36,594 bases of DNA from Fonticula alba (taxonomy: Eukaryota; Opisthokonta; Rotosphaerida; Fonticulaceae): positions 3,340,867 through 3,377,460 of the forward strand of contig NW_009242971.1 in NCBI RefSeq assembly GCF_000388065.1, read 5' to 3'. Both the position numbers and the translations under genes were made by a program. This document shows, one piece after another, positions 11,027 through 20,845 of the stretch; the first letter of the stretch is position 1, and every line of letters begins with the position of its first letter. The notes under the pieces were generated by a model, which was given only the letters and a program-made list of their open reading frames with translations, did no database searches and was not told the origin of the DNA.

Positions 11027-14000
11027 AAAGCCAGCCGGACAGTGAAGCCGGAAGCGGTAAAGCAGATCGCGCGGCGTCCTCCCGGAGTTGAGCGGCAATG
11101 TGGGATCCGAATAGCGATGGAACTTCGGGGAACGCCCCGGGCCGGAGCCCATGCCCGGCGTGACCAGGCTGCCGAATTCCAAACCATCCAGCGAAAAGCC
11201 GAGCGCCGCGCGCCGATGTGCGGGAGTTTGCCAGAAGGAATCCTCCTCGGAGGCCGTGGCCTGGTCCCGGAGGGACTCCTCCACATCGACCAACTGCAGC
11301 CAGTGCCGAAGGAAGCGCCCATGCTCCTCGGTCACGGCGCTCGTCTCGGCCAGATAGTGCAACCCGACGAAGCGACTGTGGCTGCTCGGCACCGGCCGGG
11401 GGATTTGCCCCGGTCGAAGCGGAGCCTCCGGCTCGGGGAAGATGCCGAGGCCGCCGGAAGCCGGGGCGCTCGTGATGGCGGCATCGCGCGACAGGACCGC
11501 CGCTTGGATCCCATCCGTGGCAAGGTGCCGCCGACGCATGGCCTGCAGGAGAGCCTCATGCACCGGGCCCACGAGAAGCGACTCCGGCAAGGTGGCTCCA
11601 GGCGGCGCGCCTCCGGCAGATGTCTGCGTCCCGGTAAGGGACAGCGTTTGCGAGGTGCTTGTCCCGGCCAGCCGGTGCGCTGCCCGATTGTGATCGGGCA
11701 CCAGTGTCCCGAGGAAGGCGCGTGCCGAGGGCACCTTCGGTGTGGGGGACCTGCCGGGGGTTTGGCCTGCGGAGTCGCCGGGACGTCCGTCGGCCAGGGA
11801 CACCGCGGGGGTGCTCTTTTCCCGGAGCTCCTCATCCATTTCCACGAGGGCCGTGGTGATGGCCATCTGGTCGAAGGGGGCCCCGCCCTCGAGCATGCGC
11901 CCGGCCAGCAGGCACGCTTGCCGCAGGTCGCACCTCTCGCAAGTCCGGTGGAAGGAGGCCGACAGCGGCTCCGGAAAGCGAGGCCGGGAATCCTGCAAGA
12001 AGGAGACAAGCTCATTCCGCCTGATGAGCAGCTCCTTGATGGCCTCCCAGGTGGCCGTGAAAGGATGGTAGATGGACTCACTGTGAGGGGGCTGGGAGCT
12101 CTGGTCACCTGTCGAGGAGGCCTCCCCGGAGGGGATGCCACCCCAGGATCGATGGTGCACCACCTGCACATACAGCAGGCCCGAGACAACCGGCTGGTCA
12201 TACCGCTCGGATGCCAGTAGCGAATAGATGGCCAGCTGCGATTCGAAGTCGTTCAGGAAGTACTGCATGGAGGACATGGTCCCGCGAGTCTTCACCTCCA
12301 GCGGGGCCACTTGCACTCCGCCCCCATCAACCTGATACTCCACCATGGCATCGACGAATCCGCTCAAGCCGAGCAATGGGGACACCAGGCTTTCCTCGAT
12401 GTTCAGCAGCCGGAGGATCAGGTTCTCAGACAGGGCCATGGAGTTGGCCTTGGCCTTGGCCTTGGCCGGGAACTTCTCATCCACAACCGGTCCAGCCAGG
12501 GCGCAATGCTTGTCCATCCATTGCCGAACGCCGAGTAGATATTGTCGCAGGAGGTTGGCCGCCACGTCGAGCGTGTAGCCGAGCGAGAAAATCTTGATGC
12601 GGTTGTCTTCGATGATGTCTTTGATGAGCTGCTCCTCGAACGGAGCATCCCGCCTGCCGGACATCAAGATTTGCTGCACCATCAAATGAACCTGCGCAGT
12701 GCCCCCGCGGTGGGGAGGTGCGGAACAACATCCGGCACAGGTGGGGGAGAGAGAGAGAGAGAGTGCATAGTGGGCACGGGGGATTAGAAAGGCAGTAGGG
12801 AGACGCGGGTAGGGGGAGTGGCCGTCGGCGAGGAAGAGGGGAAAGGGGGCGACGAAGCGACAGAGAGAGGGAGAGAGAGAGAGAGAGAAAGAAAGAAAGA
12901 AGGAGGGAGGAAAGCGCTGAAGAACAGCCCGCGCCGCATACCATCGACCCTCGGAGGGAATCGGTACTTCCCGTGAATTTCGAGCCGAAATACTTCTTGA
13001 GCACCGTCTGGCGGCTGCAGTGTGCGCGTGCGAGATCTCCGCTGGGGAACAGGAAGTCGGGATTGACAATGAGAAGGCCGCCCTCATTGTCGACAACCAG
13101 CGGCAATGCCAAGGCCTCGCCCATGACATCGGAGGCCTGGCCGAGGAGCGCGCTCTCGAAGAGGTGATATGCTCGGGCCACCGACCGCGTGGGGAGGCTA
13201 TCCTGGCTGAAGAACTGCCGCGGAATGATTTGCACCGAGAGCCCAACCTCCAGAGGCAGGGAGGCCCAGTCATCGCGAAGAAGCACCTCCAGATCCCGCT
13301 GGACCCCGGGGTGATAGACGGAAACAGCCTAGCCGGTGGGCGCGATGTGTTCGTATGTCCGGGCGGGCGGGCGGGCGGGCGGGCGTGCACATGTGTGCGT
13401 ATGTGTGTGTGCACCCACGTTGGGGCGTGTGGCGGTGTGTGAGTGTGCGCAGTCTCCCCCACTGAAGGATGAGGGGCCGGAAGGGACGGATGGCAAACGG
13501 AGCACAGGACAAATGCAAGGGCGGGAAGAGGGAGCCATGCGCACCCGCTGCTTGGTGGACCAATCACCGGAGTACCTCGGATCGAGGATGTCAGTCACTG
13601 GCGACACATCTGTGATGGTCAGGCGCATGAATGAAGGCCCGGAGCTCAGGAGATTCCGGGCATTGCCCTCCCGCGAGTAGGGCGCCCGATCCTGGCCCTC
13701 ATCGTGCGGAGCAAAGGTCACTGCCTCAGGACCACTGGCCGGGGCATTTGGAACGGGCCAAGTGCCAGACATCGCCTCGTCGACCGGGGCGCCCTGTGCT
13801 GAATCATCGGTCGACATGGGATTTGGCGCCATCTTGACGGGCGCGGCGTCACCTGGAGCCGGATCGCCGGCCAGAGGGTCGACCGGGGTCGAGCAGGCCG
13901 GCGGGGTGTCGGCCGGGGTCGAGTTGGCAAGCGGAGTGTCGAGCAAGTCCATGCCATACTCCATGGAGTCTAGATCCGAGAGATTTTCAAAATCCGACAG

Positions 14001-14138
14001 AGACACGAGCCCCGATACGCCGGGGTCCGAGAGGCTTCGCACGAGGTCTGTCTTTGCCAGGAGCGCCGGTGGGACTGGTGCGTAAGTGCCCGCCCCAGAT
14101 CTCTCTTCGGGCATGCCCTGCTGAATGTACTCACCCAT
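6443..14138 (-). CDS. DNA2: DNA2 nuclease-helicase
   Basis: Nine exons: 14138-13545, 13328-12942, 12691-10233, 10072-9654, 9523-9112, 8838-8161, 8031-7776, 7667-7209, 7018-6443. All junctions keep phase, giving 2079 residues against about 1060 in human DNA2. The nuclease part shows His329, Asp441 (F-V-D) and Glu459-V-Lys461, the PD-(D/E)xK catalytic set. The Fe-S cysteines are Cys302, Cys578, Cys581 and Cys587 (C-x2-C-x5-C). The SF1 helicase part has Walker A G-M-P-G-A-G-K-T with Lys1301, Walker B with Asp1439-Glu1440, the G-D-x-x-Q-L-P-P and Q-Y-R-M-N motifs, V-D-K-Y-Q-G-R, and N-V-A-I-T-R-A-K near 1900-1907. The family trims 5' flaps in Okazaki fragments and resects broken ends in the nucleus and mitochondria. 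The extra length is a Ser/Pro/Ala-rich N terminus, about 700 residues between the Fe-S cysteines and the helicase (with a poly-Ala run encoded near 10990-11025), and a C-terminal tail. Confidence 0.94.
8883..9078. repeat. CA-rich minisatellite in a DNA2 intron
   Basis: It fills most of the intron at 9111-8839. Units begin with variants of cagatatgcagacac and recur every 38 bases (for example at 8935, 8973 and 9011), mixed with plain ACAC dinucleotides. On the gene strand it reads as a TG/TC-rich tract ahead of the acceptor. Confidence 0.8.
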
Positions 14139-14815
14139 GGCGGTGCGGAGCCCAAGAGAGAGAGAGAGAGAGGAGGAGAGTTGGGAGGGCGTCCCGCAAA
14201 AGAGGCAAAGGGGAGGAGGGGAGGGAAGGGCGAATGAAAGGCGCGATGAGCTGAACAGCCGGGCAATGGGCGGGCGCGTGTGCCTCAAGAGAAAGAGCAA
14301 CCCACGGCGCGAGGGTGTCAAGCGAAGCGAGGGCACACAATTGAAAGAGCATGGTCCATGCGCTGGCGCCCAGAGGGGGGGGGGGGGGGGGCGCCTGTGC
14401 CTTTGTTCAACCCCACAGGGCAGCGGAGCCGCCTGCTTGTCGCCCGTTGTCCCTTGCCATGGAATTGGCGGATGCCGCGGCGTCCCACAAGGAAGACTCG
14501 CCGAGATCGGACCAAGATCGGAGCACGATTGCTTAGGGCGTGTTCGTTGGCACTCCGCCGCGCGGGTGGCGCGCCGGGTCCCATGTCTATTCTCTCTCAA
14601 GTACAATGGGTGTGGAGCGCACGCGGAGCGGCTCCTGTTGGTGTTGGAGTTGTTGGGGGGGGGGATGGGGGGCTTCTTTTTTTTTTTTCGGGCGCCCGAG
14701 AGATCGACGCAAGCAGGAGAGGCGATCTCAATGGCCAGCGACCGGCAAGGGGGGGAGGGGGGGGGGGGCACACGCACGCACGCACGCACGTATGCACCCA
14801 ATCGGCTGGCCGCGT
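14139..14815. other. Intergenic spacer between SET1 and DNA2
   Basis: No supported gene. It contains a (GA)n tract near 14155-14175, G runs near 14378-14391 and 14758-14770, a T run near 14674-14687 and a short (ACGC)n tract near 14770-14790. It must hold the SET1 3' end and the DNA2 promoter, but I can point to no specific element. Confidence 0.5.
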
Positions 14816-15264
14816 TCAATTCAATGTCCCCCGGCAATTGGGCGAGCCGCAGAGACAGGGAACCCGCTCCTCGAGCTCGTCCTCCAGGGGGAACTGATAG
14901 TCGAAGGTGATTTCCTGGCCCACAGCGATGGCGCGCTTGGCATGGAAGAAAATGCGCTCTGTGGCTCCGGGGCGCCCTCCCAACTGGACCATCTCCCCGA
15001 AAGAGCGCACCACACCCGGGCTGTCGATGGAGAAGCCGGGGGTCGACGATTGGCTGGGGTGGCCGCCAGCGTCATCGGAATTACCGCCAGCCCCGCCGGC
15101 GGCGTGGCCCTGGGCATCAGCATAGCTCCCAACAAAAGGAGCCGCCGAGGTGGACGTGTCGAAGTGGACCTTGGCGAAGGCGTTGGGCTAGAAGGAGGGG
15201 GGCCCCACGTCGATGAACAAACAAAAAGGACATCAATGTCGCCACAAGAATGAGGGACATGGGG

Positions 15265-15298
<34 letters not shown>

Positions 15299-17504
15299 GA
15301 GGAGGAGGAAGAGGGAGGGACAGAGAAAAGAAGGGAGTGACCATGGCCAGGGGGTCAGATGCGCGAGATCAAACAAAACGCAACGGCGGGAAGGCAGCGA
15401 ACGCACATCGCACGAGTGGTTCAAAAATCGGGCCATGCCGCCGGACAAAGTGGCATCAATGATTCGATCATCGCCGGCCCGGAAGAGATACGAACTGCCG
15501 ATGCCACGAGCAGTATAGGCCTTCTCGCGGCGCTCGGACACCTACCCCCGGGGTGTGGCAGGAAAAGGAAGGGAAGACATGGCCGCGGCTCGGCGTCAGG
15601 GATCGGCCTCTCGAGTAGCACAGAGACAGGGTGATGATCGGGAGGCAAGGGGGCAAAAAAAAAGGAAAAGGAAAGGGGACAAAATGGACAGACTTGGCCG
15701 ATGCGCACCTTGGTTCCAATCAACTCACCGATGTACTCGAAGATCACACCGCCGGGCTCGATGTTCTCACACGCGAATACACCCCAGTCGTGGATGCGAC
15801 TCCGAGCGAAGGCCACCCGGGGGAAACGCCGACGAGAGGGGTCCAGCGGATTGGCCAGCGGGACCGGCGCCAAACTGCCCAATGCCGGACCACCAGGGAG
15901 ACTTCCGGCTGAAAGGGACCCGAGGCCACAGGCGACGAGCGTGCTATTGGATGCCGTGGATGCCAGCAGGCCAGGCGCCGACTGCAGATCCACCGGATCA
16001 GCGTAGCAAGCCTCCAGCGAGGCAAAGTACGCCGCGGCCAGGTGGGTCAGGGCACGCACACTGGTCGGCGGGGGGACCTCCTGCCCGGAGGCAGCCGAAG
16101 ACCAGGGATCCGTGAAGCCGATGGCCAGCGCCAACGGCAGGCTCCCCTGGTACCCGACGCTCTGGACCGCTCGGCTGGCGGGCGTCAGCTGCGGCTCGGT
16201 GGGCGACCCGGTATTCAGCAGACCAGGGCTACTGAGCTCCGCGTACAGCTGAGCTGTCCCGGACAATGGCTGGCCCGGGCCCGAAGGCGAGGTCGTGCGC
16301 GACTCGACAAAGGTGACGTCACTCGGCGATTCGCAGGTGGCCGGGAGCCCAGGCAGGGGGGAGGCCGGGGCGGCGCCCGAGCGCGTGGGCGAGCCCCGGT
16401 GATTGCCATCCTGCAGGGAATTCGCACAGGACGCCTTGCGAGAAGGCGAGAACCGAGGATTGCCAACTGCCGGCAGCGAGGCCCCGGGGATCGGGGTACT
16501 TTGGGCATTTTTGCCGGCACGCTCCAAATTGCCGTCGCCGGTTGGGCCACTTGCCTGCCTGGTGGGCGTGGCAAAGGCCACATCATCGGGCTCATCGTCG
16601 GCCGCCGGCACATCCAACCCGAAGGAGCGCTGGCCCGCGGTCGGGTGGGGCGTACGACGAGCCAGAAAGGGATCCGCGCGAAGGAGCTCCAGCGCGATGG
16701 CCCCCTCTGGCCGGATAACCCCCTCCAGTCGGGGGAGGCGCATTGGGTCGAAGAGGCGCGAGGCATTTTCGCCGATGACATCGGCCGCCCCGACCGGCGA
16801 TGGGATGGTGGCATACACCTCGGAAGAGGACTCCACCGAGGCAGTGACCAGGGACCTGGACCAGAGGCTGATTGGCCGGTTGGCATTGGCCAGCCACATG
16901 GGCGGGGGGTGGAGTGCGTGCGGGGATTGGCTCGGCACGGGCGGGAAGAACACCGACGGCGGGTTGAACCGATGCACCGCCCACGAGGTCCAGGACCAAA
17001 CGCGCCGCAGGCGCACCTTGTCAATGACCGACACCGGCCGATAGGGCAAGCACCGAGCACATCCCGCGTCGTGGGCTGGGATTCGGTCAGTACACGGAGC
17101 GGGGCGTGCGAGAGGGGGTGTGGATGTCAGCACGCACGACGAGCAGGCATCTGCGAGGCCTCCAGAGCAGAGGAAGGCCTCCAAAAGGCCAGTGCTGCCG
17201 GGGTCAGGCGGTCTTTGGGAGCCAGCTCCGGGCCAATGAGACAGATCGGAAGAGCGTCGTGTTCTGCGAGGCCTCCAGAGCAGAGGAAGGCCTCCAAAAG
17301 GCCAGTGCTGCCGGGGTCAGGCGGTCTTTGGGAGCCAGCTCCGGGCCAATGAGACGCAGAAGCTCCTCCACAGCTTGGGCTGCCCCGGGGAATCGCTCCA
17401 CCAGCAGCTGTGTTGATCCGTCGTCCTGAAAGGCGGAGGAAACGCCAACAGGTGTCGAATTGACACCCGCAATTTGGGGAAGTAGAGTCAGAGAAACGAG
17501 CATG

Positions 17505-17580
<76 letters not shown>

Positions 17581-20575
17581 AGAGGAAGAGGGAGAGGGAG
17601 AAGGAGGCAGGGAGACTACGCACACGGACATCCTTGCGGGGATTGAAACCACTCGTGGAGAGAAGCTGCGAGGGAACAGCCAATGTGTGGCCGTCTGTGG
17701 TGCTGAGACTGGTGATCGGACTGCCACCACAGCCGATCGCAGCACGAGGGAAGACAGATACATAGTGCGGGCCTCCATCGGCGGCATTGCCATGATCGCC
17801 AGAAGCCTGCGCCACGGTGCTCGAGGAAGAGGCCAAGGCCGAGGACGAGGAGGAGCCCGAAGTCGAGGAACAGGATGCCGCCATCGATGCCTGTGCAAAG
17901 ACCCGCCGGAAGGAGGGGAGCGCTGCAGCATCAGCGGCTGCCGGCCAGCCAGATCCCGCCGCACCATGGACCAGAAGCGGGGTGGTGGAACGGAAAATTC
18001 CCTTGGGATCGGGATTCGGGGTGACGGTGATCTCGGCCCGAGTGCCCGGGTGAAAGTCAGACAGGTCTTCCACCTCAAGCTCGCCACCAGAAGGCATATC
18101 ACAGATCGGGGCAGATGCCTCCGACGGGGGTGGCAGGGACATGGACCTCGCCGGCTTGACCAGCGCGCTAGCTGGCGGCCAGGTAGGGTCCAAGTCCGGT
18201 TGGGATGCAGGCGGTGAGCACCGGTCACCTTGGGGCCGGGGGGCGCCGTCGGACTCCGGGCGAGAAGATTGCCCTGGAGAGGGGACATCTCGCTGCTGGC
18301 CCCCGAAGGCCTGCAAGTCCTCATCCGTCGAGTCACCTGGCAAGTGTCGAGCTGAACGCTGGGACACGATGGATGCCCGGCGTCGGGGCGCAGTGCCAGA
18401 AGCAGAGGTCGAACGCGCCTTGCCACGCGAGCTCGCACGCCCGGGAGGGTTCACACCCGCATCTAGGGAGTCGGCGGAGCTGAGAGACGCCGGCCACGAG
18501 GAGGCAATCAGCGAGCTGGCTCGCTGGGCCGCCGCCCGACGGGAAGGCTGATTGACGAAGAGTGCTGCAACTGAAGCATCGTCCAATCCGAGACCAGCTA
18601 GGCTGGCCACGGTGCTGAAGCCCTTCTTTGAAGAAGAGGAAGCAGAGGAAGCAGAGGAGGAGGAAGAGGAGGAAGAGGAGGAAGAGGAAGACGAAGAGGA
18701 GGAGAAAGAAGAAGAGGAGGAGGAGGCAGTGGAGGTGGTGATGGAAGCAGGGGCTGAGGAAGGAGGGATTGAATCGCGGCGAGAATTCGCGGCGAGAGAC
18801 GAGACCACACTCGTGCCTACAAGAGGGACATCGACAGGGTCATCCTCCGGCTTGAAGCGAGGAAGATCCTCATCTGTGGGAGCAGGAGGGGGAGGAGGGC
18901 GAGACTTCTTCGAGGCCGAGCTGAAGATCGAGTCCGGTGTATCGATGGCCGGGCGCTTTCGACCAGTCGGCCAGGGGGATTTGGCCCCTGGAGGCGGAGA
19001 CACTGAAGGAGAGCGGCGCGAAATGACGGGCAAACAAGAGCGCGAGCGAGAGCGCGAGCGAGATCGCGAGCGAGAGCGCGAGCGAGAGCGCGAGGGGGAG
19101 CGCGAGGGGGAACGCGAGGGGGAGCGCGAGGGGGAGCGCGAGGGGAAACGCGAGGGGGAGCGCGAGCTGATCGGTGATACTGACCGAAGCCGGCGGGCTT
19201 GCCCACCACCTCTTGTCGGGGTGTTTGAAGCTCGGCTCTGTTGGGATGATGGGGAACTGGCACGCCGGGGCGACCGGAACATTGTTCGCTGAGCTGGCCA
19301 AGGCTTGGATCGATGGGGCGAGCGGGACTCGGTGCGAGACAACGACCGGGATCCGATGTGAGAAGGTGACCGGGACCGAGCATCGAGTGGTGAGGGCGAA
19401 CGGCCCCGCCGAGCTGAGCGAGACCGGGCCCCTGACACAGCTGGGGGCTGAACTGGCCAGGAACCAGCCGGCCGAACAATCGGACTTGGAGAGGGCGACC
19501 GCGAAGGCGACCGCGAGAGTGACCGTGAGGGCGACCGCGCAAACATGCGCCTCTTGGGAGACTGCCGAGGCGAGCGTGAGCGCCGGGATACGGACCGAGA
19601 TCGCGAGCGACGATTGGACAGCCGGCCAGGAACAGTGAGGCGACGACCTGTGCGCAAGGAGGGGGACCAGTCTCGGGAGCGTGAACTCGACTGCAGCTCT
19701 GACCGTGACCGTGACCGTGACCGTGACCGTGACCGTGACCGTGACCGTGACCGTGACCGTGACCGTGACCGAAAACGAGGTCGAGATCGAGATCGAGGCC
19801 GATGCTGAGATCGAGGCCGAGACCGAGACCGAGACCGAGACCGAGGCCGAGATCGAGATCGAGATCGAGATCCTGGGCGGTATCCCGGGCGAATCGAACG
19901 TCGGCGGGGCGTCGTAGATGCGAGTGCCTGCCGGGAGCCGCGCCGATCAGCCGGTGACAGCGACCGCGACCGCGACCGCGACCACGACCGCGAACGAGAT
20001 CGCGACCACGACCGCGAACGAGATCGTGACCACGACCGCGAACGAGATCGCGACCATGACCGTGAGCGAGATCGCGACCATGACCGTGAGCGAGATCGCG
20101 ACCGCGACCATGACCGCGAGCGAGATCGCCGGCTGATGGGTACCCGCCGGGGAAGGGGGGAGCCTGAGCGTGCGATACTGGCTGACCGACGCCAGTGGCG
20201 ATCGATGCGCGACTGGCGTTCAGAAACTCGGCCGCGGTGGCTCGACTCCCAAGATAGCGATTTGCGTCGGGCTGCCGAGGGCGGAGGGGACGAAGTCCTC
20301 CCAGGAAGCTGGGACAGGGAAGATCTCGGGGTCGCATCCCGGGCAATCGAGCTTGACAGCGATATCACAGACCCGGACGGGGCTTTGGCCGGTGGAACTG
20401 ATGGTGTCGATGGGGCCGGTGGCGCCGGTGTTGAGATGGCTGGTGGCGCAAGGGTGAAGTTTCGGAGGAACTTCGATGCCAACGGCGGGACAAGGCGCCG
20501 GGTGACATTGGCAAACACCAGCCGGGAGATCTCCTCGACGACCAGACTGGTGGCAACGGCGTGGGAGTCAGCCAT
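14816..20575 (-). CDS. SET1: SET1/MLL-type histone H3K4 methyltransferase with RS domain (frame broken by assembly artefact)
   Basis: Exons: 20575-17624, 17425-about 17138, 17075-15709, 15541-15407, 15187-14816. As printed, the second exon hits a stop at 17204. Skipping 17262-17150 (adapter plus one duplicate copy, 113 bases) restores phase through to the SET exons and gives about 1666 residues. The C terminus is a clear SET domain: A-R-S-R-I-H-D-W-G (about 1465-1473), [20 protein letters not shown] and E-I-T-F-D-Y. It ends in a post-[16 protein letters not shown], the usual Set1/COMPASS ending. About 50 extra residues sit inside the SET C-terminal part. Upstream are a poly-Ser run and a long Arg-Ser domain. 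The first ATG considered is at 20575; exons further upstream are possible and no RRM is visible here. The short intron at 17137-17076 and the choice of donor at 17623 rather than 17629 are the weakest parts. Confidence 0.88.
17150..17242. repeat. Copy 1 of a 93-bp direct duplication (assembly artefact)
   Basis: It is identical to 17263-17355. The two copies are separated only by adapter sequence, so one of them is very probably not in the genome. Confidence 0.92.
17243..17262 (+). other. Illumina TruSeq adapter remnant
   Basis: The 20 bases AGATCGGAAGAGCGTCGTGT match the start of the Illumina universal adapter as read through from an insert. On the gene strand they encode T-T-L-F-R-S, which appears just before the false stop in SET1. 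Confidence 0.95.
17263..17355. repeat. Copy 2 of the 93-bp direct duplication
   Basis: It continues seamlessly into the upstream SET1 coding sequence at 17356-17425. The other copy continues into the downstream SET1 sequence. This is what is expected when two contig ends sharing a 93-base overlap were joined end to end with the adapter left in. Confidence 0.92.
17504..17580. repeat. (TGCG)n tetranucleotide microsatellite in a SET1 intron
   Basis: About 19 perfect copies lie within the intron at 17623-17426. Confidence 0.9.
18640..18735 (-). repeat. Poly-serine coding tract of SET1
   Basis: The plus strand is an AG-rich (GAGGAA)n-like tract. On the gene strand it encodes about 30 serines, with isolated Phe and Ala residues. 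Confidence 0.85.
19701..19770 (-). repeat. Hexamer array coding for Arg-Ser dipeptides in SET1
   Basis: About 11.7 near-perfect copies of a 6-bp unit (GACCGT on the plus strand) give consecutive Arg-Ser pairs on the gene strand. Related degenerate units continue to about 20130 and again at about 19033-19170, producing the RS domain. Confidence 0.88.
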
Positions 20576-20814
20576 CGGGCCCTCGGAGATCTCGCCGTGC
20601 CTTCTGGCGGGCTGCGTGTGTGTAGGGGGAGTCGGGACTGAAGGTGGGAGTGGCTGGTGGCGGCCCTGCGAAGGATGAGGGAGAGGCGGAGGCGGCTGCG
20701 CGGACGCCGTGGGCAGAGGCGGCAGACGACCCCCCTTGTGGGGAGACATCAGGCGGCTTTCTCTCCGGCGAAGAGGAGGACTGGCAGCAGCGGCAGCAGT
20801 GGTGGTGGCGGCAG

Positions 20815-20845
<31 letters not shown>

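Noticed and set aside
10073-13567. A single 1164-codon open frame as an intact DNA2 piece
   Set aside because: It reads through introns. Splicing at 12941-12692 restores the conserved G-S-M-V-H nuclease segment.
19545-19917. Asp-Arg and Val-Thr repeat proteins on the plus strand
   Set aside because: These are other-frame readings of the RS-coding hexamers of SET1.
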